From the NCBI GenBank assembly GCA_013331215.1, contig DUGU01000230.1, forward strand, positions 1 to 5,487: a stretch of 5,487 nucleotides of DNA. Direction: 5' to 3'. The DNA comes from Methanoregulaceae archaeon. GTDB lineage: Archaea; Halobacteriota; Methanomicrobia; Methanomicrobiales; Methanospirillaceae. Below, in pieces: positions 1-5,487 of this stretch. Both the position numbers and the translations under genes were made by a program. Under the pieces are notes generated by a model, which was given only the letters and a program-made list of their open reading frames with translations, ran no database searches and had not been told where the DNA came from. Numbering within the stretch: position 1 is the stretch's first letter; every line of letters begins with the position of its first letter.

Positions 1-2
1 CG

Positions 3-617
3 CAGGAATGGATGCGCACGATCGACGGCGGCCAGAACGACGCCGGCGAGGACATGGCCGAGCTGGAGAGCGGGGAGCTCGTCGTCGTCGGGCAGAACGG
101 CACGAGGCCGATGCAGGCCGCATCTCCACGGGCGATCCGCCTGTCATCGGACGGAAGGGTGATCTCGGACCGGACAAGTACGGGCAGGGTCGATCGCCCT
201 CGGGCGGTCGTTGCCGATCCCGACGGCGGTTTCGCGGTCCTGATGCCGAACGGCGAAGTGATGCGGTTCGACCGGGCCGGAGCGGCGGTCTGGACCTGCC
301 CGACTGCGGTGCCGGTGGCATCCTCGCTGATGCGGCTCGGTGACGGGGGGTATCTCGTCGGCGGATACGCTGTCTACCAGGTCTGGACGACGAATGGCTC
401 CTCGATCGCGGAGGAGCAGATCCTCCCGCAGCCGTTCGCCACCACCACAACGCGCGGGGGATCGGCCGCTCCCCTGGAGGACGCCGCGCCGCTCAAGCCG
501 GCGTCGACATTCCTCCCACCGGAGCGGGCGGCAGCGCCCTCCGCGTGGCCACGATGCGCACCGTCGCCATGCCGTCGTACACTCCCGGTACGCTGGTGGA
601 GAGAGCGCGTGTGGTGA
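3..617 (+). pseudogene. Beta-propeller-type repeat protein, N-terminal piece (5' end outside window, frame broken)
   Basis: The open frame enters from the left edge (QEWMRTIDGG...) with no start in the window, so this is the continuation of a longer gene. It shows the repeat grammar of archaeal and bacterial beta-propeller proteins: a short strand with D..G, often a following W, then a strand ending in DGG(Y/F).V. Three blades are readable: one around WMRTIDGG...GELVVVGQ, one around AIRLSSDGRVI...DPDGGFAVL, and one around VMRFDRAGAAVW...[10 protein letters not shown]. Blade-like sequence ends near [11 protein letters not shown] (about position 450). After roughly position 500 the frame turns into Arg/Pro/Trp-rich sequence typical of an out-of-frame reading and stops at 617, while the blade pattern resumes in another frame. 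Such proteins are usually extracytoplasmic or binding modules; no enzymatic residues or specific function can be read. It could be a true pseudogene or an intact gene with a sequencing error. Confidence 0.7.
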
Positions 618-1237
618 AGTATTCGTCGGATGGAGAGCTCGTATGGCAGCGGTCGTACGATGCGGGGATCGCTGCCGTATGGTCCGCGCTCGAAGACCAG
701 GGAGACGGCAGCCTGCTCCTCGCGGGGCCGTCGGACGAGAACTCCGGCACGGATTTCACCATGGACCTTGTGATGCTGCGGACCGACAGGGACGGTGCGG
801 CAGCGACCCCGGTCTCGCTCGGTCAGGTCGAGAATCGGGGGGTCGTCCGGATGCGGGCCCTGCCCGACGGAACCGGGGTTCTCTACAGTACGAAGAACTC
901 CGCAGTCCCGCATCCCGGGTTCGGTGTCACCTCGGCGATCCTCGATCCGGCGGGGCGGGTGATGGGAGGGCGGAACCTGAATGCCAGCCGCGTCTTCGAC
1001 GTGACGAGCGACGGCGGCATTGTCTCGGTCGGCGTTCCCGTTGGCGAGGGAGTCAACGGCTACGATTCGGAGATCTTCCTCGGTCCGCATCCGTACACCG
1101 GCCTCCGCGCTCTACGGTTCGACGCCGGAGGCAACCTCGTCTGGAACCGGCCGCTCTTCTCGCCCGGGACGTTACACGAGGTAAAGCGGGTGATCCAGAC
1201 CTCGGACGGGGGCTACGCGGTCCTCGGGACGACGTAG
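503..1237 (+). pseudogene. Beta-propeller-type repeat protein, C-terminal piece (continuation after frameshift)
   Basis: This is the in-phase continuation of the preceding piece in a different frame, running to a TAG stop at 1235-1237. The first GTG in this frame is at 545 and the first ATG at 554, but neither has a Shine-Dalgarno site, and blade-like sequence ([15 protein letters not shown]) already begins near 503. It is therefore read as the rest of the same protein and not a separate gene. Four more blades are visible: [17 protein letters not shown]...[25 protein letters not shown]...[22 protein letters not shown]...[10 protein letters not shown]; and [15 protein letters not shown]...[13 protein letters not shown] at the extreme C-terminus. 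With the three upstream blades this makes about seven, a usual number for a closed propeller, though more may lie outside the window. A 143-bp gap separates it from the kinase gene downstream. Confidence 0.68.
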
Positions 1238-1380
1238 AAAGGATCGGCTGCGTGCGGGGAGAGGGTGTCGGTCCGCGACGCACTCCGGCCCCTGCCGGTC
1301 CGCTCGCCGCCGAATCGTGGCCGTACGGCAAGCATTCCCTATGCAAACAATTTTCCGCGGGTGAACCGAATCTCACCAGG

Positions 1381-3144
1381 ATGAGTCCGGCAGCGGATGT
1401 CAGCCATCACACCCATGTCTCACCGTCGGGCGCGCTGTCCGCCGACGGCATGATGGGCGGCCGCCTGCGGCGGACCGGGATCGAGGTCGTCGGCGACGTC
1501 CCGTGGGGGGCGCATTTTTGCCAGTTCTACGAGACCGCGGGCGACCTCGTCGACACGCTCGTCCCGTACTTCAGGGAGGGGCTCGCGGCCAACGAGTTCT
1601 GCATGTGGGTCACCTCGGCGCCGCTCGAAGTGGAGGCGGCGGCCCGTTCCCTCCGCGCGTCCGTCCCCGACCTCGACGAGCGAATCGCGCGGGGCCAGAT
1701 CGAGATCCTCGATTACCGGGACTGGTACGTCCGGGACGGGCAGTTCGACGCGGAGACCGTGCTCCGGGGCTGGCTCGACAAACTGAACGACGCGCGCCGC
1801 CGCGGGTTCGAGGGCCTACGCCTGACCGGCAACACCTTCTGGCTCGAGGAGGCTCGCTGGGACGACTTCTACCGGTACGAGGAGATGATCAACGACGTCA
1901 TCGGCCAGCACCGCATGCTCGCTGTCTGCACGTACTCGCTCGCGATGTGTGGGGCCAAGGAGATCGTGGACGTCATCGACAACCACGAGTTCGCCCTGAT
2001 CAAGCGGGGGGGCCGGTGGGAGATCCTCAAGAGCGCGATCCAGAAGCGGGCCGAGGAGGCCCTGCAGGAGAGCGAGGGCCGGTTCCGGAGCCTGTTCGCC
2101 TCCATGAACGAGGGCGTGGCCGTCCACGAGCTGGTCTACGATGCCGACGGCCGGCCGGTTGACTACCGGATCGTCGACGCGAACCCCGCGTTCGAAAAGA
2201 ACACCTCGATCCCGGTCGAGCGAGCCACGGGAGCGCTCGCGAGCCGGCTCTACGGGGTGGAGGAGCCGCCATTCTTCGAGATCTACCGGCGCGTGGCCGA
2301 GACGGGAGAGCCCACGTCGTTCACGGAGTACTTCGCGCCCCTGGACCGGCATTTCCGGATCTCCGTGGTCTCAACGAAGCCGGGTACGTTCGCTACGGTC
2401 TTCCAGGACGTCACCGAGATCCGGCGGGCGGAGGCCGCCCTCCAGGAGTTCGCGGCCGAGCTGCAGCGCTCCAACGAGGATCTCGAGCGTTTCGCGTACG
2501 TTGCCAGCCACGATCTTCAGGAGCCCCTCCGATCGATCATCTCGTTCTCGCAGCTCCTCGAGCGCCGGTACCGTGGGAGGCTCGACGAGGACGGGAACGA
2601 GTACATCGACTTCATCGTCGAGGGCGGCACCCGGATGCAGGCGCAGATTAAGGATCTGCTTGCTCTCTCCCGTGTGGCCACGACCGGCAGGACGCCCGAG
2701 GCGACGGACGCAGGCGCGGTGCTCGGGGAGGTTCTTCGCGATCTCACGGGGACGATTGAGGCCTCGGGCGCGGCTATCGAGGTCGGCCCGATGCCGGTGG
2801 TCATGGCCGACCCGGCGCAGCTCGGGCAGGTCTTCGCGAACCTGATCGGCAACGCTCTGAAGTACCGTCGGGCCGATGTCCCGCCCCACGTCCGGATCGC
2901 GGCCGAACGCACGGGACATCTCTGGCAATTTACCGTGACCGACAACGGGATCGGGATCGACCCCGAGTATCACGACCGGGTCTTCGTGATCTTCCAGCGT
3001 CTTCACACCCGCGAGGAGTACGACGGCACCGGGATCGGGCTCGCAATCGTAAAAAGGATCGTGGAGCGGCACGGGGGCCGCATCCGGGTCGAGTCGGCCC
3101 CGGGCGAGGGGTCGACCTTCTTCTTCACGATGGCGCCGGCCTGA
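1381..3144 (+). CDS. MEDS-PAS sensor histidine kinase (orphan, soluble)
   Basis: A 587-residue protein histidine kinase: it senses a signal through its N-terminal domains, autophosphorylates on His and passes the phosphate to an unidentified response regulator. The domain order is an N-terminal tail (1-33, with HHTH at 9-12), a MEDS domain (about 34-215, with HFCQFYE at 45-51 and FCMWVTS at 73-79), a PAS domain (about 230-345), a short charged helical linker (346-372), a HisKA dimerisation helix with phospho-acceptor His377 in [11 protein letters not shown], and a HATPase domain to the end. In the HATPase domain are the N-box ([10 protein letters not shown], 487-496), G1 (DNGIGID, 521-527), F (FQRLH) and G2 ([11 protein letters not shown], from 549). 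All catalytic motifs are intact. No membrane segment is seen, so it is probably cytoplasmic. No receiver domain or response regulator adjoins it. The ATG at 1381 is the first in frame after the break from non-coding-like sequence; a GGTGA at 1360-1364 lies 16 nt upstream, which is far. ATGs at 1450 and 1453, just before the MEDS domain, are alternatives. An AT-rich patch at 1339-1355 might hold the promoter. Confidence 0.93.
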   Translation: MSPAADVSHHTHVSPSGALSADGMMGGRLRRTGIEVVGDVPWGAHFCQFYETAGDLVDTLVPYFREGLAANEFCMWVTSAPLEVEAAARSLRASVPDLDERIARGQIEILDYRDWYVRDGQFDAETVLRGWLDKLNDARRRGFEGLRLTGNTFWLEEARWDDFYRYEEMINDVIGQHRMLAVCTYSLAMCGAKEIVDVIDNHEFALIKRGGRWEILKSAIQKRAEEALQESEGRFRSLFASMNEGVAVHELVYDADGRPVDYRIVDANPAFEKNTSIPVERATGALASRLYGVEEPPFFEIYRRVAETGEPTSFTEYFAPLDRHFRISVVSTKPGTFATVFQDVTEIRRAEAALQEFAAELQRSNEDLERFAYVASHDLQEPLRSIISFSQLLERRYRGRLDEDGNEYIDFIVEGGTRMQAQIKDLLALSRVATTGRTPEATDAGAVLGEVLRDLTGTIEASGAAIEVGPMPVVMADPAQLGQVFANLIGNALKYRRADVPPHVRIAAERTGHLWQFTVTDNGIGIDPEYHDRVFVIFQRLHTREEYDGTGIGLAIVKRIVERHGGRIRVESAPGEGSTFFFTMAPA

Positions 3145-3228
3145 GCCGCCGGAAGGCCGCGGCCGCAGTTCAGCGGAGCGCCCTCTCCGGGCGGGGCTGT
3201 CGCGAGGGGGACAGTGCCTCCGGTCCGT

Positions 3229-4095
3229 TCAGCGCAGGGTGCTGTTCAGGGGAATGCCGTCGGCCAGGTAGCTCCCCCTCGGCCCCGAGAGCAGAATGTC
3301 GAAGACGTAATCCCCGGCGTAGGGGACCGTCTCCGCGTGCAGCACGGCCGATCCATCGAGCGGGTCGCCGGGGCGGAGCGCCGCGAGAGTCCGCCCGTCA
3401 GTTGTGGGATGCCCGGGAGAGGCGGTGACGGTCCGGCCATCGGCGAGCTCCAGGCGGACGACGAGGTGGCCCGCGGGGATGGCGACCCTCACCGTCCGGA
3501 GCACCGGGGCAGCGACCCCTACCCCATCCGCGTCGAGCGTCCAGACGAGCATCCCCTCCCGCAGGGAGCTCACGGGGACCGGTCCCTGCGGTGAATCGAT
3601 CCGCGTGTCCTCCGCGAGGCAGATGGGGCAGGTCAGGATCGCCGCCTCGGACCGCCGTTCGGCGATCGAGCCGTCGGTACGGATCGCGCCCGAAACCCGG
3701 CGCCCCTCCCCCTCGGTGCTGAGTTGCATGCTGTACGTGAAGGAGTCCGTCCCCGCCGGGGTGAGCGGTATGGCCTGCAGCCGCTTGTGCTCCCGGTAGA
3801 TCGCGAGCTTCGCGCCGTCCGAATATGGCGGCTGCAGCCCCGCCCGGTTCACGATCGCGTCGAACTCGGCGGTGTTGTTTTGAATAGCGGGGAAGGCCTC
3901 GAGCGCCTTCGTCTGCTCGTCGCCGCGGGAGATTGGGTAGTAGTCGGGGTCGCAGTAAAAAAACCGGTCCTCGCCGTAATGGTCGAGGAGCAGGTACTTC
4001 AACCGCGGCTCCGCGTACATCGTCGTGGACGGCGTCGCCATGCAGCCCGCTGCCGCGACGCCGAGGAGGACGACGACGCCGAGATGGTATCTCAT
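3229..4095 (-). CDS. Lipoprotein with C-terminal Hint (hedgehog/intein-type) domain
   Basis: A 288-residue predicted lipoprotein. Residues 1-18 form a lipoprotein signal: MRYH, a hydrophobic core (LGVVVLLGVAAAG), then the lipobox Cys18, so the mature protein should be anchored on the outer face of the cytoplasmic membrane. Residues 19-155 are a mature domain I cannot assign, with a CDPDYYPI stretch at 48-55. From CPIC (156-159) onward it is a Hint domain. CLAEDTRI at 159-166 matches block A with nucleophile Cys159, SSLREGMLVWT is the usual GD/GM-V strand, VTASPGHPT (223-231) is the TxxH block B with Thr224 and His229, and DGIPLNSTLR closes the protein with Asn284-Ser285. Hint domains cleave the preceding peptide bond through an N-S acyl shift at the first Cys. 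No homing endonuclease is inserted. The ATG at 4095 is chosen because it places the signal peptide at the N-terminus; the frame extends to a GTG at 4149, which would add 18 charged residues in front of it. No clear Shine-Dalgarno site is seen. It is convergent with the kinase gene and divergent from padR. The Hint call is strong; whether cleavage occurs is unknown. Confidence 0.87.
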   Translation of the reverse strand: MRYHLGVVVLLGVAAAGCMATPSTTMYAEPRLKYLLLDHYGEDRFFYCDPDYYPISRGDEQTKALEAFPAIQNNTAEFDAIVNRAGLQPPYSDGAKLAIYREHKRLQAIPLTPAGTDSFTYSMQLSTEGEGRRVSGAIRTDGSIAERRSEAAILTCPICLAEDTRIDSPQGPVPVSSLREGMLVWTLDADGVGVAAPVLRTVRVAIPAGHLVVRLELADGRTVTASPGHPTTDGRTLAALRPGDPLDGSAVLHAETVPYAGDYVFDILLSGPRGSYLADGIPLNSTLR

Positions 4096-4329
4096 AGACA
4101 GCGCTGGCTGATCGCGCGGCCGCAGTTCGCGTTTCTTTCGAGATCCCACGGCGATTACTGCGGGCCTGTACGGAAATTACTTCCGGCCGGCCGCCGCCGG
4201 GGTGATCCGCCGCGCTCTTCGGGGGGTGGGTTCGCCTCCTGTCTCCTCGATCTCCTGCGGGCCCGGCATTGCGCTGCGGGAACGGCCGGGTGCGGCCGCC
4301 GGATCGGATACCATAATACGTGGGGAGCG

Positions 4330-4371
4330 CCAATATCGATTTACCGATATCGTTTTTCCGATATCGGGTCT
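4330..4371 (+). promoter_or_regulatory. Three tandem 14-bp units, probable PadR operator overlapping the padR promoter
   Basis: CCAATATCG, CCGATATCG and CCGATATCG begin at 4330, 4344 and 4358, an exact 14-bp period. The 5-nt spacers between them are ATTTA and TTTTT. Copies two and three contain the perfect palindrome CGATATCG (4345-4352 and 4359-4366), extended to CCGATATCGG in the third. The array ends about 80 bp before the padR ATG and is the only strongly AT-containing segment in this GC-rich leader, so it probably coincides with the TATA region. PadR-family repressors usually bind palindromic sites at their own promoter, which makes autoregulation the natural reading; the assignment to this PadR is inference. 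Confidence 0.65.
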
Positions 4372-4441
4372 CCGCACACGGAGGCGATGGCCTGGAGGTC
4401 GGGACGCACGGCGAGATGCATGTCGGGAATCGAGCCCGGAC

Positions 4442-4446
4442 AGGAG
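4442..4446 (+). promoter_or_regulatory. Ribosome binding site of padR
   Basis: AGGAG sits 6 nt before the ATG at 4453. This fixes the padR start at 4453 over the second in-frame ATG at 4483, which is preceded only by a weak, poorly spaced GGGTG, and over the open frame that continues far upstream without a ribosome binding site. Confidence 0.75.
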
Positions 4447-4452
4447 AGTACA

Positions 4453-4503
4453 ATGTACGATATGCGGGAGATGAAGGGTGCCATGTACGATATGCGAGAG
4501 ATG
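4453..4503 (+). repeat. 30-bp-period tandem duplication at the start of padR
   Basis: The 21-nt segments at 4453-4473 and 4483-4503 differ at one base (GGG against GAG codon context) and both encode MYDMREM. They are separated by 9 nt encoding KGA. The duplication is in frame and creates a second possible ATG start at 4483. Confidence 0.85.
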
Positions 4504-4929
4504 ATGAAGAAACTCCATCGGCTCGGCCGGTACGGAGGATACGGCGGACTCAAGACCATGGTCCTGTACACGCTCAGCGAACAGCCGAAGAATGGCGTTG
4601 AGATCATGGAAGCGATCGAGATGATGAGCTTCGGCCACTGGAAGCCTTCGCCGGGGTCGGTCTACCCCCTGCTGAAGAAGGCCATGGCCGAGGAGAACCT
4701 GATCCGGAAGCGTGAGGACGGGCGGTACGAGCTTACGCCCGAAGGGTGCCAGGAGATCGATTACTTCGGCGTCACGCGCAGCCCGGCCTCGACCTCGGTC
4801 GACGGCGTCCTCTCGGAGGTCGACAGTCTGCTCTCCTACCTGGAGGACCTGCCGGTAGAGCGGGTGACGCGGTACCGCGAACAGCTCGACGAGATCGCCG
4901 CGCGCTTTGAACGCCTGCGCGAGAGGTAG
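4453..4929 (+). CDS. PadR-family transcriptional regulator
   Basis: A 158-residue winged helix-turn-helix regulator. Residues 1-20 are a Met-rich lead containing a duplicated MYDMREM. Residues 33-105 are the PadR DNA-binding domain: LKTMVLYTLSEQPKNGVEIMEAIE forms the first helices, PSPGSVYPLLKKAMAEENLI (65-84) is the family's signature recognition helix, and KREDGRYELTPEG (86-98) is the wing. Residues 114-158 form an acidic C-terminal helical segment (VDSLLSYLEDLP, then YREQLDEIAARFERL), the usual PadR dimerisation region. The ORF is the first of a packed operon; the next ATG lies 4 nt after its stop. PadR proteins commonly repress adjacent transporter genes and respond to small hydrophobic ligands; the ligand here cannot be inferred. 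The 14-bp array upstream is its likely target. Confidence 0.93.
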   Translation: MYDMREMKGAMYDMREMMKKLHRLGRYGGYGGLKTMVLYTLSEQPKNGVEIMEAIEMMSFGHWKPSPGSVYPLLKKAMAEENLIRKREDGRYELTPEGCQEIDYFGVTRSPASTSVDGVLSEVDSLLSYLEDLPVERVTRYREQLDEIAARFERLRER

Positions 4930-4933
4930 GTCC

Positions 4934-5275
4934 ATGGAAGCGAGCAGGTCTGAGGGGCGGGGCATGCAGATGTACGAGAACGACGCGAAGGGACGGGAGT
5001 GGATCTCGCACGAGATGGAGCATGGGATGCATCGCTGCGCCCATGTGATGCGCCACTGGAGCCGCGAGATGAGGGAGCGGGCGCGGACGTTCGATCCGGC
5101 GGGTGGTGAGCCGACGACCGATTCGCTCGACGCGGCCCTGACCGGGTTCGAGAGCGACCTCTCCTACCTGGAGGAGCTCCCCCCGAGCGATATCGCGCCC
5201 TATCGAGCCGAGCTGGACGAGATGGACGGGCGGTTGAAGCGAGTGATCGCGGCTCTGAAGGACCGGGCGGCATGA
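4934..5275 (+). CDS. PadR C-terminal-like helical protein lacking the DNA-binding domain
   Basis: A 113-residue protein with no winged helix. Residues 63-104 align without gaps to residues 114-155 of the PadR just upstream, at 18 of 42 identical positions, including SYLE.LP and YR..LDE. The remaining N-terminal part (11-49) is a predicted charged helix rich in Met, His and Cys ([17 protein letters not shown], 26-42), which could bind a metal or simply be amphipathic. The ATG at 4934 is preceded by GAGAGGT (4921-4927) overlapping the padR stop, so translation is probably coupled. The same frame is open back to a TTG at 4907, inside padR, but that has no matching signal. Its stop overlaps the ATG of the ABC ATPase gene (ATGA). 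I do not recognise a named family. By analogy with dimerisation-only regulators it may pair with PadR and modulate it; that is inference. Confidence 0.85.
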   Translation: MEASRSEGRGMQMYENDAKGREWISHEMEHGMHRCAHVMRHWSREMRERARTFDPAGGEPTTDSLDAALTGFESDLSYLEELPPSDIAPYRAELDEMDGRLKRVIAALKDRAA

Positions 5276-5487
5276 CGGCGGACGGAGTCCCCGTGCCGCG
5301 CTCGGGCGGCGGCCAGACGATCGGACCCCGCGCATCCGACGCCGGGGGCGCGACGACGGCCGTGGCAATCCATGTCGAGAACCTGACAAAACGGTTCGAT
5401 GAACTGGTCGCGGTCGACAGCGTCTCGTTCGAGATCGAACGGGGCGAGGTCTTCGGCCTCCTCGGTCCGAACGGCGCGGGCAAGACC
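5272..5487 (+). CDS. ABC transporter ATP-binding protein (N-terminal part; cut by window end)
   Basis: The first 72 residues of an ABC ATPase, which powers transport across the cytoplasmic membrane by ATP hydrolysis. The typical opening [40 protein letters not shown] is seen, with the A-loop region around FDELVAVD and Walker A GPNGAGKT at 65-72. The rest of the nucleotide-binding domain and any permease lie beyond the window. The ATG at 5272 overlaps the preceding stop and has AAGGA (5258-5262) upstream at good spacing. This start gives an unusual, Gly/Pro/Ala-rich lead of about 32 residues before the domain; a GTG at 5362 would remove most of it but has no ribosome binding site. A PadR plus ABC arrangement with this type of sequence (daunorubicin-resistance/CcmA-like exporters) suggests an exporter, but substrate and direction cannot be told from this fragment. 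Confidence 0.92.
   Translation, partial: MTADGVPVPRSGGGQTIGPRASDAGGATTAVAIHVENLTKRFDELVAVDSVSFEIERGEVFGLLGPNGAGKT

Larger units (their letters stand above)
4096..4452. other. Divergent intergenic region (357 bp) between lipoprotein and padR operon
   Basis: No convincing gene lies here. The open frames that cross it are Arg-rich, composition-driven readings. The region must contain the promoters for both divergent units. On the padR side it holds the 14-bp repeat array (4330-4371) and an AT-rich patch at 4309-4319 (ATACCATAATA), either of which could include the TATA element. On the lipoprotein side, CGGAA and TTCCG (4171-4175 and 4181-4185) form a 5-bp inverted repeat around ATTAC. This is the only AT-rich patch about 80 bp upstream of the lipoprotein start and could be its promoter. 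The stretch 4184-4310 is very GC-rich with no further recognisable element. Confidence 0.6.

Noticed and set aside
1285..1298. Hairpin CCGGC-CCCT-GCCGG after the beta-propeller gene
   Set aside because: Five-bp GC arms are expected by chance here and no T-tract follows, so a terminator cannot be claimed.
340..1380. Upstream extension of the kinase frame to give a 934-residue protein
   Set aside because: The extra part is Arg/Ser/Pro-rich composition-driven sequence overlapping the beta-propeller gene, with no domain pattern; the real protein begins around 1381.
3145..3228. Possible bidirectional terminator between the convergent genes
   Set aside because: Only short GC-rich inverted repeats (for example CTGTC/GACAG at 3197-3214) without any T-run; not distinguishable from background in this composition.
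4096..4149. GTG start at 4149 for the Hint lipoprotein
   Set aside because: It would place 18 charged residues before the signal peptide, displacing the lipobox from its usual position; ATG 4095 gives a standard lipoprotein signal.
3724..4452. Upstream extension of the padR frame
   Set aside because: It is antisense to the lipoprotein gene and Arg-rich; the AGGAG before 4453 marks the start.
4202..4601. Small plus-strand open frames between the lipoprotein and padR
   Set aside because: They overlap the operator array and padR in other frames, are Arg-rich and have no ribosome binding site or recognisable domain.
1..5487. CRISPR array, tRNA, rRNA, insertion sequence or phage genes
   Set aside because: No spaced identical repeats of CRISPR type, no tRNA-like cloverleaf, no transposase or integrase motifs were seen on either strand.

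Overview
The window is GC-rich. The inventory points to a methanogenic archaeon of the Methanomicrobiales, perhaps Methanoculleus-like: a histidine kinase with a MEDS sensor domain (a module known mainly from methanogens and methylotrophs), a PadR regulator leading an ABC-transporter operon, and Shine-Dalgarno sites of the GGAG/GGTGA type. The taxonomic placement is inference; no rRNA or other marker gene is present.

Layout. (1) About 1-1237, plus strand: the 3' part of a beta-propeller-type protein made of DGG(Y/F)-type blades. Its reading frame breaks once, so it appears as two pieces (3-617 and about 503-1237). (2) 1381-3144, plus strand: a complete MEDS-PAS-HisKA-HATPase sensor histidine kinase with no receiver domain and no response regulator beside it. 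(3) 3229-4095, minus strand and convergent with the kinase: a lipoprotein with a lipobox, an uncharacterised mature domain and a C-terminal Hint (hedgehog/intein-type) domain. (4) 4096-4452: a divergent intergenic region with three tandem 14-bp units built on CC(A/G)ATATCG, the likely operator/promoter of the next operon. (5) 4453 to the window end, plus strand: a tightly packed operon of padR (4453-4929), a 113-residue protein that repeats the PadR C-terminal helical module without the DNA-binding domain (4934-5275), and the start of an ABC-transporter ATPase (5272 onward, cut by the window edge at Walker A).

How the genes work together. The last three genes look like one self-regulated export unit: PadR probably binds the 14-bp array in front of its own gene, the tail-only protein could modulate PadR by pairing with its C-terminal helices, and the ATPase is the first transporter component. 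The most unusual items are the Hint-terminated lipoprotein, the wing-less PadR-tail protein and the phased operator array. The kinase and the beta-propeller have no visible functional link to the operon.
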